A stretch of 64,000 nucleotides of DNA from Amycolatopsis alkalitolerans (GTDB lineage: Bacteria > Actinomycetota > Actinomycetes > Mycobacteriales > Pseudonocardiaceae): contig NZ_VDFW01000001.1 of assembly GCF_006152065.1 (NCBI RefSeq), positions 388,275 to 452,274 on the forward strand. Direction: 5' to 3'. The position numbers and the translations under genes are program-made. The notes under the pieces were generated by a model that saw nothing but the letters and a program-made list of their open reading frames with translations, was not told the DNA's origin and did no database searches. How positions within the stretch are numbered: position 1 is the first letter of the stretch; every line of letters starts with the position of its first letter. Positions 27,383-36,804 of the stretch are shown piece after piece.

Positions 27383-29089
27383 TCAACGCAGGTCCACCAG
27401 CACGAACGTCTTTGGCGGCAGCGTCGCGGCGCGCTCTGACGCCGTCGCGTCGCCCCAGGACAGCAGGATTCCCGCGGCTTCGCCGTCCAAGGGGGCCGTG
27501 ACCGGCTCCGGGCCCAGGTTCACCGCCAGGCGCAGGGAGCCGCGGTGCAGGACAAGTGTGGAACCCTCGGCCTGCACCGTGAACCGGTCCAGCCGCGGAT
27601 CCGCCAGTTCAGCGCGTTCGGCCCGGAGCGCGATCAGGGACCGGTACAGCTCCAGGATCTCCCGGTGGCCCGGTTCGTCACGTTCGGTCCAGGGCAGGCG
27701 CGAACGTTCGACCGTCGCCGGGTCGATGGGGTCGGGAACCTCCGCCTCGCCCCAGCCGTGGCGGGCGAACTCCCGGCGCCTGCCCGTGCGGACCGCCTCG
27801 GCCAGCGCGGGGTCCGGGAACGAGGCGAAGAACTGCCATGGCGTGCTCGCCGCCCATTCCTCGCCCATGAAGATCATCGGCGTGTACGGCGAGCACAAGA
27901 CGATCGCGGCCCCGCACGCGAGCCGGCCCGGCGACACCGAGGCGGACAGGCGGTCGCCGGTCGCGCGGTTCCCGATCTGGTCGTGGTTCTGCAGGTACGC
28001 CAGGAACCGGTGCCCCGGCACGGTGCGCGTGTCCACCGGACGCCCGTGAGTGCGGCCGCGGAACGAAGACCAGGTGCCGGCGTGGAAGAAGACCTCCCGC
28101 AGCGTGCGGGCCAGCGCGCCGGGTGCGGCGAAGTCGGCGTAGTAGCCGCTCTTCTCGCCGGTCAGTGCGACGTGCAGCGCGTGATGCAGATCGTCGGACC
28201 ACTGCGCGTGCAGCCCGTACCCGTGGGCCTCGCGCGGGGTGACCAGTTTCGGGTCGTTGAGATCCGACTCGGCGATCAGCGTGAGCGGCCTGCGGACGGC
28301 CGCGGAAAGCGCTTCCACCGCGACGGCCAGTTCCTCCAGCAGATGCGTGGCGCGGCGGTCGGACAGCGCGTGCACGGCGTCGAGGCGCAGCGCGTCGACG
28401 TGGAAGTCCCGCAGCCAGCCCAGGGCGTTGTCGATGACGTAGCGGCGGACCTCGTCGGAACCCTCGCCGTCGAGGTTGAGGCCGGGACCCCAGTCGTTGT
28501 GCCCGGCGAAGTACGGGCCGAACCGGTCGAGGTACGCGCCCGAGGGCCCGAGGTGGTTGTAGACGACGTCGAGCACCACGGCCAGCCCGCGCCGGTGGCA
28601 CGCGTCCACGAACCGCTTGAACCCGTCCGGCCCGCCGTAGGGTTCGTGCACCGCACCCCACAGCACGCCGTCGTAGCCCCAGCCCGCGGTGCCGTCGAAC
28701 GAGTTGACCGGCATGACCTCGACGAACGTGAGGCCGAGATCCGCGAGGTAGTCCAGCTTTTCGATGGCGGAGTCGAAGGTGCCGCCTTCGGTGAACGTGC
28801 CGATGTGCAGTTCGTACAGCACCCCACCGGGCAGCGCGCGGCCTGTCCAGACCTGGTCCGTCCAGGCGAACGCGCTGTGGTCGTAGACGCGCGAGGGCTC
28901 GTGGACGCCGTGGGGCTGCCACGCCGAGCGCGGATCCGGCAGAGGTTCGCCGTCCCCGAGCAGGAACGAGTAGTCCGTTCCCGCGACCTCGGAGTACCAC
29001 CACTCGCCCCGTTGGGCCATCTCGTGGTCGACGCCATCGACCCGCACGCGGACCCGCTGCTGCCCCGGGGCCCACACTCGGAAACTCAT
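27383..29089 (-). CDS. treZ: Malto-oligosyltrehalose trehalohydrolase TreZ
   Basis: A 568-residue GH13_10 enzyme that releases trehalose from maltooligosyl-trehalose. It has an N-terminal beta domain beginning FRVWAPGQQRVRVRV. Catalytic motifs are DALRLDAVHAL, LIAESDLND and LQNHDQIGNRA. The start overlaps the treY stop (ATGA), and it is the last gene of the malQ-treX-treY-treZ operon. It converges with the lipoprotein gene with only 2 bp between stops. Confidence 0.96.
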   Translation of the reverse strand: MSFRVWAPGQQRVRVRVDGVDHEMAQRGEWWYSEVAGTDYSFLLGDGEPLPDPRSAWQPHGVHEPSRVYDHSAFAWTDQVWTGRALPGGVLYELHIGTFTEGGTFDSAIEKLDYLADLGLTFVEVMPVNSFDGTAGWGYDGVLWGAVHEPYGGPDGFKRFVDACHRRGLAVVLDVVYNHLGPSGAYLDRFGPYFAGHNDWGPGLNLDGEGSDEVRRYVIDNALGWLRDFHVDALRLDAVHALSDRRATHLLEELAVAVEALSAAVRRPLTLIAESDLNDPKLVTPREAHGYGLHAQWSDDLHHALHVALTGEKSGYYADFAAPGALARTLREVFFHAGTWSSFRGRTHGRPVDTRTVPGHRFLAYLQNHDQIGNRATGDRLSASVSPGRLACGAAIVLCSPYTPMIFMGEEWAASTPWQFFASFPDPALAEAVRTGRRREFARHGWGEAEVPDPIDPATVERSRLPWTERDEPGHREILELYRSLIALRAERAELADPRLDRFTVQAEGSTLVLHRGSLRLAVNLGPEPVTAPLDGEAAGILLSWGDATASERAATLPPKTFVLVDLR

Positions 29090-31347
29090 GCGCCGTCCCG
29101 CACCAGCAGTGCGACCGGATACCGCGTCAGCAGCTCCCCCACCCGCGGAACTGCCGTGAGGGACCCCCTCATGCCCTTATGTGCCGTGAGGGACCCCCTC
29201 ACGGCACTGCCGGTCAGTGCATCGGTCCAGGTGCCGGGTGGCAGGGGCAGGACCGTGTCGCGCCAGCCCCCGGTCGAAGCGAGCCGGACCGGGAGGCGGG
29301 TTGCCACGGTGACGAGCCCGGCGCGGGCGAACGCCACGGCGTGCGCGGCCGCCGGTCCTTCCGCGTGAAGTGGGCGGTAGCCACGGAAAAGCTCGGGGCG
29401 CTCACGCCGCAGCGTCAATGCCTTGTGCACCACCAGGAGTTTCGCCGTGCCGGTGTCGTCGATCTCGGGGAGTTCGCCGCCGAGGATCTTCTCGAGCAGC
29501 TCGCGCCGGACGCCGTAGTCGACCGGACGCCGGTTGTCCGGGTCCACAAGGGACAGATCCCACAGCTCCGTGCCCTGGTATACGTCGGGTACGCCGGGCG
29601 CGGTCAGCTGGATCAGCTTCTGCCCCAGCGCATTCGACCAGCCCGCCGCCTTGATCCGCTCGGCGAACGCCGCGACGTCCGGCTCGTCCAGCGCCCGCGC
29701 GGGCCAGGCCGCGATCTCCGCCTCGAATTCCTCGTCGGGCTCGGTCCATGTGGTGCGGATCTTGGCTTCCCTGGCGGCTTTCAGCAGGTACTCACGCAGC
29801 CGCTCGGCGCTGATCGGCCAGGCGCCGACCAGTGTCTGCCAGGCCAGCAGGTTCAGCGCGGGTTCGTCGATCCCGCACTTCTCGGTCCACCGCTCCACCG
29901 CGTCGGCGAACTCGTCCGGCAACTCGGATAGCACGGCGAGGCGGGCCCGCACGTCTTCGGAACGCTTGGTGTCGTGGGTGGTCAGCGTGGTCATCGTCGC
30001 GGGATGTCCGGCCTCGCGCGCGGCGGCAAGGTCGTGGAACTCGGCGACACCGAGCCCGAAATGGTCCGGCGAGCCGCCGACCTCGTTCAACGCCGCGAAT
30101 CGCGTGTACCGGTAAAATGCCGTGTCCTCGGTGCCTTTCGCGACGACCATGCCCGAGGTCTGCTGGATCCGCGTCGCGACCTCGCCATGTGGTTCGCCGC
30201 GCACGAGGCGATCGACCAGGTCCACTGTGGACGCAAGATCGGGGCGTTTCACCTTGACCCGTTCGACCGCGAGCGCCCAGTGCGCCGAACCCTCCGGCAA
30301 ATACGAGCGGTACACCGGGAACGCGATCATCAGCTCGGCGACGGCCTCGGCACCATCGGGCACCAGCGCGCCGATCCGGCGCATCTCCGCGACCAGGATC
30401 GTGTCGGTGACCAGGCGCCGCGCGTCCTCCTCGACGGCGTGGTAGTCCGGCGAACCGGCGAGCAGGGAGAACCGGGGCGCGGCGGCGGGATCGAGGAAAA
30501 CCCCCGTGATCTCACGCAACGCGTCGTATCCGGTCGTGCCGTCCACCGGCCAGCTCTGCGGCAGATCCTCGCCCGGATGCAGGATCTTCTCCACGACCAG
30601 CCACGCGTCCGGCGCGGCCGACCGCACCGCGCGCAGGTACCCGCCGGGGTCGGCGAGTCCGTCGGGATGGTCCACGCGCAGCCCGGTGACCTCGCCCGCG
30701 GCGACCCAGCGCAGCACTTCCCCGTGTGTGGCCTGGAAAACCTCGGGCAGCTCGACGCGCACCGCGGCGAGCGAGGTGATGTCGAAGAACCGCCGGTAGT
30801 TCAGTTCCGTGTTCCCGCGCCGCCAGTGCACCAGCTCGTAATGCTGCCGCGCGTGCACCTCGTCGGGAGTCCCGCCTTCGGTGCCGGGTGCGATCGGGAA
30901 GCGGTGTTGGTAGTACACCAGTTCGGAGCCTTCGATCTTCAGCTCCACGTCGTCACCGAGCACCGGCAGCAGGATCCGGCCACGGCTCCAGTCGATGTCG
31001 AAATAGGACGCGTAGGCCGAGGACTGCCCGTGCCGCAACACATCGAGCCACCACGGGTTCGGCACCGCCATATGGTTGGGCACGATGTCGACGACGAAGC
31101 CCAGCCCGGCCTCTCGCAGCTCCCGCGCCAGCGCCTGCCGACCGGGCTCTCCACCCAGCTCCGGCCGCGCACGCGCCGGATCGACCACGTCGTAGCCGTG
31201 TGCCGAGCCCGGCGTCGCGTCCAGCACCGGCGACGCGTACAACGCACCCACGCCGAGCTTCCGCAGGTAGCCGACCTGGTTCCGGGCATCGGCGAAGGTG
31301 AACCCGGGGCGCAGCTGCAGCCGGTAGGTCGAGCTCGGCACGCTCAT
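29086..31347 (-). CDS. treY: Malto-oligosyltrehalose synthase TreY, with in-frame palindromic repeat near the C-terminus
   Basis: A 753-residue GH13_26 enzyme that converts the reducing-end alpha-1,4 bond of maltodextrins to alpha,alpha-1,1. Motifs are STYRLQLRPGFTFADA at the start, VDIVPNHMAVPNPWW, GLRVDHPDGLADP, VEKILHPGEDLP and TTHDTKRSEDVRARL. The ATG at 31347 overlaps the treX stop. A longer frame to 31482 is antisense to treX. At about residues 712-732 the protein carries VRGSLTAHKGMRGSLTA, encoded by an interspersed palindromic repeat (29151-29211). It sits in the C-terminal beta domain, away from the active site, so activity may be kept. Confidence 0.95.
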   Translation of the reverse strand: MSVPSSTYRLQLRPGFTFADARNQVGYLRKLGVGALYASPVLDATPGSAHGYDVVDPARARPELGGEPGRQALARELREAGLGFVVDIVPNHMAVPNPWWLDVLRHGQSSAYASYFDIDWSRGRILLPVLGDDVELKIEGSELVYYQHRFPIAPGTEGGTPDEVHARQHYELVHWRRGNTELNYRRFFDITSLAAVRVELPEVFQATHGEVLRWVAAGEVTGLRVDHPDGLADPGGYLRAVRSAAPDAWLVVEKILHPGEDLPQSWPVDGTTGYDALREITGVFLDPAAAPRFSLLAGSPDYHAVEEDARRLVTDTILVAEMRRIGALVPDGAEAVAELMIAFPVYRSYLPEGSAHWALAVERVKVKRPDLASTVDLVDRLVRGEPHGEVATRIQQTSGMVVAKGTEDTAFYRYTRFAALNEVGGSPDHFGLGVAEFHDLAAAREAGHPATMTTLTTHDTKRSEDVRARLAVLSELPDEFADAVERWTEKCGIDEPALNLLAWQTLVGAWPISAERLREYLLKAAREAKIRTTWTEPDEEFEAEIAAWPARALDEPDVAAFAERIKAAGWSNALGQKLIQLTAPGVPDVYQGTELWDLSLVDPDNRRPVDYGVRRELLEKILGGELPEIDDTGTAKLLVVHKALTLRRERPELFRGYRPLHAEGPAAAHAVAFARAGLVTVATRLPVRLASTGGWRDTVLPLPPGTWTDALTGSAVRGSLTAHKGMRGSLTAVPRVGELLTRYPVALLVRDGA
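29151..29211 (+). repeat. Interspersed palindromic repeat, copy 1 (inside treY)
   Basis: Two GCCGTGAGGGACCCCCTCA palindromic units are separated by TGCCCTTATGT. The whole ~55-bp element is nearly identical, in inverted orientation, to the copy at 34714-34769 inside malQ. It is translated in frame as part of TreY. Confidence 0.88.
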
Positions 31348-33473
31348 CCGGCGACCTCGCGGATCCGCTGGAGCACCATCAGTGACCGGGCCGCGAGCGT
31401 GACCTTGCCGCCGGCCGCGACATCCGGTTCGCCGGGTTCCTCGATGATCTCGCCGTTCGCCGTGTCGATCATGATCGCCCACTCGGCGCCGTACTCACCG
31501 TCCGGAATGGTCAGTTCGATGTCCTCGTAATGCGCGTTGAACGCCATCAGGAACGAGTCGTCGCGCACCGGCATCCCGCGCTGGTCGAGATCGGGGATAC
31601 CCTCGCCGTTGAGGAACACGACGACGGACTTGCCGAAGCCGTCGTCCCAGTTCTGCTCCTTCATCTCGCTCCCGGACGGGGTGAACCAGGCGATGTCGGC
31701 CACTTCGTCGCTCTTGCGGATCGGCTTGCCCTGGAAGAACCGCCGCCGCCGGAACACCGGATGCCGCCTCCGGAACTCCGCGAGCCGGCCGGTGAAGTCG
31801 ACCAGATGCGGGTTCGCGTCGACCAGATCCCAATCCACCCACGAGATCTCGTTGTCCTGGCAGTACGCGTTGTTGTTGCCCTGCTGCGTGCGGCCCATCT
31901 CGTCGCCGTGCAGCAGCATCGGCACACCCTGCGACAGCAGCAGCGTCGCGAGGAAGTTGCGTTTCTGCCGCTCGCGCAGCGCCAGTATCCCGGAATCGTC
32001 CGTCTCGCCTTCGACGCCACAGTTCCACGAGCGGTTGTCGTCCGCGCCGTCGCGGCTGTCCTCGCCGTTGGCCTCGTTGTGCTTTTCGTTGTAGGACACC
32101 AGATCCTGCAACGTGAACCCGTCGTGCGCGGTGACGAAGTTGATCGAGGCGAACGGGCGGCGGCCGTCGTCCTGGTACAGATCGGAGGAACCGGCGATGC
32201 GGGACGCGAACTCGCCCAGTGTCGCCGACTCGCCACGCCAGAAGTCCCGCACGGTGTCGCGGAACTTCCCGTTCCACTCCGTCCACAGTGGAGGGAAGTT
32301 GCCGACCTGGTAACCGCCGGGCCCGACGTCCCACGGTTCGGCGATCAGCTTCACGCGGCTCACCGTCGGGTCCTGCTGCACGAGATCGAAGAAGGTGGAC
32401 AGGCGATCGACGTCGTAGAACTCGCGGGCCAGCGTAGCGGCGAGGTCGAACCGGAACCCGTCCACGTGCATGTCGGTGACCCAGTACCGCAGCGAGTCCA
32501 TGATCAGCTGCAACGTATGCGGGTTGCGCACGTTGAGCGAGTTCCCGGTGCCCGTGTAGTCCATGTAGTACCGCGGTTCGTCGTCGACCAGCCGGTAGTA
32601 GGCCTGGTTGTCGATGCCGCGCATGGACAGCGTCGGGCCGAGGTGGTTGCCCTCCGCGGTGTGGTTGTACACGACGTCGAGGATGACCTCGATATCCGCC
32701 TCGTGCAGGGCGCGGACCATGCCCTTGAACTCCTGCACCTGACCGGCCTGTTCGGGCAGCGCCGCGTAACCCTCATGCGGGGCGAAGAACCCGATCGTGT
32801 TGTAGCCCCAGTAGTTCCGCAGGCCTTTCCGCGTCAGCCCGTGGTCGGTGATGAACTGGTGCACCGGCATCAGTTCGATCGCCGTCACGCCGAGTTGCTT
32901 GAGATGCTCGACCACGGCGGGATGCGCGAGCCCGGCGTACGTCCCGCGCAGCCGCGGCGGCACCGCTGGATGGTTCATCGTCAGCCCGCGTACATGGGCT
33001 TCGTAGATGACGGACTCGTTGTACGGGGTGCGCGGCGGCCGGTCGTCGGCCCAGTCGAAGAACGGGCTCACCACCAGCGAATGCGGTACGTGTGCGGCCG
33101 AATCCCCGTCGTTGCGCCCGCCGGGGGAGCCGAACGGGTACCCGAACAACGACTCGTCCCAGTCGAGGCCGCCGGAGATCGCCTTGGCGTACGGGTCGAT
33201 GAGCAGCTTGTTCGGATTGCAGCGATGCCCGTTCTCGGGCTCGTACGCCCCGTGCACGCGGTAGCCGTACCGCTGGCCGGCACCGATACCCAGCAGGTAG
33301 CCGTGGTGCACGAACCCGTCGACCTCGGGCAGCACGACGCGCTCTTCCTTGCCCTCCTCGTCGATCAGGCACAGCTCGACCCGGTCGGCGACCTCGGAGA
33401 ACAGCGCGAAGTTGGTCCCGACACCGTCATAGGTGGCGCCAAGCGGGTAAGGCGTTCCGGGCCAGGGCGGCAA
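31344..33473 (-). CDS. glgX: Glycogen debranching enzyme GlgX/TreX
   Basis: A 709-residue isoamylase-type GH13_11 enzyme, paralogous to the GlgX at 23952. Motifs are [67 protein letters not shown] and [13 protein letters not shown]. Between malQ and treYZ it takes the TreX place, debranching glycogen to supply linear maltodextrins to TreY. The start is TTG at 33473 with GAGGAG upstream; the nearby ATG at 33480 is out of frame. It lies 11 bp after malQ. Confidence 0.95.
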   Translation of the reverse strand: MPPWPGTPYPLGATYDGVGTNFALFSEVADRVELCLIDEEGKEERVVLPEVDGFVHHGYLLGIGAGQRYGYRVHGAYEPENGHRCNPNKLLIDPYAKAISGGLDWDESLFGYPFGSPGGRNDGDSAAHVPHSLVVSPFFDWADDRPPRTPYNESVIYEAHVRGLTMNHPAVPPRLRGTYAGLAHPAVVEHLKQLGVTAIELMPVHQFITDHGLTRKGLRNYWGYNTIGFFAPHEGYAALPEQAGQVQEFKGMVRALHEADIEVILDVVYNHTAEGNHLGPTLSMRGIDNQAYYRLVDDEPRYYMDYTGTGNSLNVRNPHTLQLIMDSLRYWVTDMHVDGFRFDLAATLAREFYDVDRLSTFFDLVQQDPTVSRVKLIAEPWDVGPGGYQVGNFPPLWTEWNGKFRDTVRDFWRGESATLGEFASRIAGSSDLYQDDGRRPFASINFVTAHDGFTLQDLVSYNEKHNEANGEDSRDGADDNRSWNCGVEGETDDSGILALRERQKRNFLATLLLSQGVPMLLHGDEMGRTQQGNNNAYCQDNEISWVDWDLVDANPHLVDFTGRLAEFRRRHPVFRRRRFFQGKPIRKSDEVADIAWFTPSGSEMKEQNWDDGFGKSVVVFLNGEGIPDLDQRGMPVRDDSFLMAFNAHYEDIELTIPDGEYGAEWAIMIDTANGEIIEEPGEPDVAAGGKVTLAARSLMVLQRIREVAG

Positions 33474-33484
33474 CTCGCATCTCC

Positions 33485-35464
33485 TCAGTCGGGCAACGGG
33501 CGGGCCGCCCGCAGGGTGGTGATCAGGCGGCGGACGCGCTCGTCGGCGAAGAACTCGTCGACGGTGACGGGCAAGGGTATCCGCCAGTTCGGGTACTGCT
33601 CGACGGTGCCCGGCAGGTTCGGCTGGCGGCGCTGGCCGACGACGTCGGCGGGGGCGGTCAGCAGCAGGCGGGAGGCGGCGGAGGCGAGCAGCGCGTGCAG
33701 CGCGGCCACCATGTCCTCGTAGGGAATTCCTTGCCCGGCCAGGAAATCGGTGAGGTCCTCCCGTTCCCGGCCGGCCACCTCGTACTCCCGGTCGCCGTCG
33801 AGCAGGCCCAGTTCAGCGCGGACCCGCACGTGTTCCCCGGTGAGCCAGCCGGCGACGGTCGGCAGGTCGTGGGTCGTGATGCTCGCCATGGATTCGGGAT
33901 CCCACTCGGATGGCGGAATGAACGGATGCCCCGGCGTGTCGTAATCGCGCTGGAACCACAGCACGGCCGAGCTGAGCACGCCGCGTTCGTGCAGCGTCTC
34001 GGTGACTTCTGGCTCCACCGTGCCCAGGTCCTCGCCGACCACCACCGCGCCCGCCCGGTGCGCTTCGAGCGCGAGCACGCCCATCATCGCTTCGGCGTCG
34101 TAATGCACGTACGTCCCGCGAGAAGGCGGCTCGCCCGGCGGGATCCACCACAGCCGCCACAGGCCCGCGACGTGGTCGATGCGGATGCCGTCGGCATGCT
34201 GGAGCACCCCGCGCAGGACGTCACGGAACGGTGCGTAGCCCAGTTCGGCGAGCCGGTCGGGCCGCCAGGGCGGGAGGTTCCAGTCCTGGCCCTGCTGGCT
34301 GAACGCGTCGGGCGGCGCGCCGACGGTCACGCGTGGCGCGAAGACGTCGCCGAGCGCCCACGTGTCGGCGCCGCCCGGGTGCACACCGACAGGCAGGTCG
34401 TGCACGATGCCGACCGGCATCTCCTGTGCGGCCTCGCGCGCGGCGTCGAGTTGCTCGCGGCACAGGTGCTGGAGCCAGCCGTGGAAGGCGACGCGGTCCG
34501 CCAGCTCCTCGCGCGCCTTGACGACCTCGGGGCTGCCCGGATCGCGCAGCGGCTCGGGCCATTCGCGCCAGTCGGGGCCGTGTTTCTCGGCGAGCGCGCC
34601 GAAGGTCGCGAAGGCGTCCAGCGCGGGGTCGAGCTCCGCCGTTTCGCCTGGCCACAACAGTTCGAGCGCGGCGAGCTTCGCACTCCACACGGCGTCGTAG
34701 TCGATCAGTTCGGTGCCGTGAGGGACCCCCTCACGGCACTTAAGGGCATGAGGGGGTCCCTCACGGCGTTCCGGCTTGAGAGCGCGGACGCGCGCGCGGG
34801 TCGGGGCGTCCGCGTCCGCAAACGCTTTCGTGTCGGTGACCCGCAGGTAGAGCGGGTTCGCGAAGCGGCGGCTGGACGGGGAGTAGGGCGAGCGTTCGAC
34901 CGGGTGAGTCGGGCTGATCGCCTGCACCGGGTTGACCAGCAGCACGCCCGCGCCCAGGTCCTTCGCGGACCGGCGGGCGAACTCCGCAAGGTCGCCGTAG
35001 TCCCCGGCGCCCCACGATTCGTCCGAGCGCAGCGCGTACAGCTGCAGCATCCAGCCCCACGCGGGCGGCACGTCCGGCAGCTTGTTCGGGACGACGGCGA
35101 GTACGACGTCCTGCTCCGCCGTGACCACCCGGTGCCAGCCGAGCGGGAGATCGTCGGGAATGAACCGCTCGATCTCACGCCGCGTACCGTCTTCCAGGTG
35201 CACCACGGCCGGGCCGGTTTCGTACCCGGTGCCCTCCCCGAGCACCAGGGTCGGAGGCAGCACGGTACGTTCACGGGTCTCGCGGACCGCCGCCAGTTCA
35301 CGCCGGATCGCTTCGGGGGTCGAAGCGTCGACGCCGAACTGGGCGAGCACCGCGACCACGACTTCGGCGTCGACGACGACCTCGCGCTGCTCGGCGTTTT
35401 CGTACCGGGTGGCGACTCCGTAGGCGTCCGCGAGTGCGGTGAGGTCGCTGAGGTCCTGCTGCAC
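33485..35464 (-). CDS. malQ: 4-alpha-glucanotransferase MalQ (amylomaltase), with in-frame palindromic repeat
   Basis: A GH77 enzyme of about 659 residues that disproportionates maltodextrins. Motifs are WGMLQLYALRSDESWGAGDYGDL-like N-terminal barrel sequence, GIRIDHVAGLWRLWWIP (nucleophile Asp), VVGEDLGTVEPEV (acid/base Glu) and ITTHDLPTVAGW. Actinobacterial MalQ has an extra N-terminal domain, present here. The GTG at 35464 fits family alignment; a longer ATG start at 35524 is possible. About residues 232-250 read REGPPHALKCREGVPHG, encoded by the palindromic repeat at 34714-34769. It heads the malQ-treX-treY-treZ operon. Confidence 0.93.
   Translation of the reverse strand: MQQDLSDLTALADAYGVATRYENAEQREVVVDAEVVVAVLAQFGVDASTPEAIRRELAAVRETRERTVLPPTLVLGEGTGYETGPAVVHLEDGTRREIERFIPDDLPLGWHRVVTAEQDVVLAVVPNKLPDVPPAWGWMLQLYALRSDESWGAGDYGDLAEFARRSAKDLGAGVLLVNPVQAISPTHPVERSPYSPSSRRFANPLYLRVTDTKAFADADAPTRARVRALKPERREGPPHALKCREGVPHGTELIDYDAVWSAKLAALELLWPGETAELDPALDAFATFGALAEKHGPDWREWPEPLRDPGSPEVVKAREELADRVAFHGWLQHLCREQLDAAREAAQEMPVGIVHDLPVGVHPGGADTWALGDVFAPRVTVGAPPDAFSQQGQDWNLPPWRPDRLAELGYAPFRDVLRGVLQHADGIRIDHVAGLWRLWWIPPGEPPSRGTYVHYDAEAMMGVLALEAHRAGAVVVGEDLGTVEPEVTETLHERGVLSSAVLWFQRDYDTPGHPFIPPSEWDPESMASITTHDLPTVAGWLTGEHVRVRAELGLLDGDREYEVAGREREDLTDFLAGQGIPYEDMVAALHALLASAASRLLLTAPADVVGQRRQPNLPGTVEQYPNWRIPLPVTVDEFFADERVRRLITTLRAARPLPD
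34714..34769 (-). repeat. Interspersed palindromic repeat, copy 2 (inside malQ)
   Basis: An inverted copy of the element at 29151-29211, with GCCGTGAGGGACCCCCTCA and its mirror around TGCCCTTAAGT. One palindromic arm is flipped relative to copy 1. It is read in a different frame from the treY copy (REGPPHALK instead of VRGSLTAHK), yet both host frames stay open. Confidence 0.88.
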
Positions 35465-35526
35465 CCGTAAAGCATCGCGGTCCGGCCCGGGCCGCGCTAC
35501 CGCTGGGCATGAGACAAGGAGCACGG

Positions 35527-36804
35527 ATGGTTCGCTGGGCCGAGTACGCGATCTTCTGGCAGGTCTACCCGCTGGGGTTCACCGGCGCGCCGCGGGTGCT
35601 GTCCGACGAGCCGGACCGGCACCGGCTGCGAAGACTCGTGGACTGGCTGGACTACGCGGTCGAACTCGGCTGCTCGGCGCTGCTGCTCGGCCCGGTGTTC
35701 CTGGCGGAGACCCACGGCTACGACACGATCGACCATTTCCGTATCGACCCGCGCCTCGGTACGGACGAGGACTTCGACCGGCTGATCGGCGCTGCGCGCG
35801 AGCGCGGGGTGCGGATCGTGCTCGACGGCGTGTTCAACCACGTGAGCAGGCGGTTCGAGCACACCGAGTGGTTCCGGCGCCGCGCGGACGGGACGTACGA
35901 CGTTTTCGAAGGGCATCAGCACCTCGTCGCGCTCGACCATGAGAATCCCGCCGTCGCCCGGTACGTGGCGAGGGTGCTGGACCACTGGCTCGAGCGCGGT
36001 GCCGCAGGGTGGCGGCTCGACGCGGCGTACGCCGTGCGGCCGGAGTTCTGGCGGAAGGTGCTGCCTTCGGTGCGGCAACGGCATCCCGAAGCGTGGTTCC
36101 TCGGCGAGGTGCTGCACGGGGATTACGCCGCGTACGCCGAGCGAAGCGGGCTGGACTCGGTCACGCAGTACGAGCTGTGGAAGGCGATCTGGAGTTCGCT
36201 CAACGACGCCAACTTCTTCGAACTGGCGTGGGCGCTGAAGCGGCACGCCGGATTCCTCGAAACCTTCGTGCCGCAGACGTTCGTCGGCAACCACGACGTG
36301 ACGCGCCTGGCCACCTGCCTGACCGACGAGCGGCATTTCGGGCACGCGCTGGCGTTGCTGATGACGCTCGGCGGCATCCCGAGCATCTACTACGGCGACG
36401 AGCAGGCGTTCCGCGGACTGAAGGAGGAGCGCGAGGGCGGCGATGACGCGATCCGCCCGCGGTTCCCGCGCGACCCGGCGGAACTCGCCCCGTTCGGCTG
36501 GCCGGCCTACCGGCTGCACCAGCGGCTGATCGGGATGCGCCGCCGCGACCCGTGGCTGGTGCGCGCGCAGACCTCGGTCGAACACCTGACGAACCGGGCC
36601 GTCGCGCTCCGGGCGCACTCAGCCGAAGGCGAGGTGCTCACGCTGCTGAACATCGGGGACGAGCCGTACCGGTTTCCCCTGGACACCAGCGGGTTCTCGG
36701 TGATCGGAGCGCCCTCGTCCGAGGAAGGACCCGGCAGGCCCGTGCCGGGGCACAGCTGGGTGGTGCTCAGGCGACCTGATGGACCCGGCGCAGCATCAGG
36801 CTGA
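35527..36804 (+). CDS. GH13 alpha-amylase family protein
   Basis: A 425-residue single-domain GH13 protein without a signal peptide, hence cytosolic. Motifs are IFWQVYPLGF at the start, GVFNHVSRRF, GWRLDAAYAV (nucleophile Asp), FLGEVLHGDY (acid/base Glu) and VGNHDVTRLA. Similarity suggests an alpha-glucosidase or maltodextrin amylase acting on small glucans; the exact specificity cannot be set. The ATG at 35527 is preferred over 35509 because AAGGAG lies 5 bases upstream. It is divergent from malQ and shares a promoter region of only about 60 bp. Its 3' end overlaps the opposite-strand HdeD-like gene by 38 bp. Confidence 0.88.
   Translation: MVRWAEYAIFWQVYPLGFTGAPRVLSDEPDRHRLRRLVDWLDYAVELGCSALLLGPVFLAETHGYDTIDHFRIDPRLGTDEDFDRLIGAARERGVRIVLDGVFNHVSRRFEHTEWFRRRADGTYDVFEGHQHLVALDHENPAVARYVARVLDHWLERGAAGWRLDAAYAVRPEFWRKVLPSVRQRHPEAWFLGEVLHGDYAAYAERSGLDSVTQYELWKAIWSSLNDANFFELAWALKRHAGFLETFVPQTFVGNHDVTRLATCLTDERHFGHALALLMTLGGIPSIYYGDEQAFRGLKEEREGGDDAIRPRFPRDPAELAPFGWPAYRLHQRLIGMRRRDPWLVRAQTSVEHLTNRAVALRAHSAEGEVLTLLNIGDEPYRFPLDTSGFSVIGAPSSEEGPGRPVPGHSWVVLRRPDGPGAASG

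Noticed and set aside
33474..33480. ATG at 33480 as the treX/glgX start
   Set aside because: It is out of frame with the enzyme; TTG at 33473 is in frame with GAGGAG at good distance.
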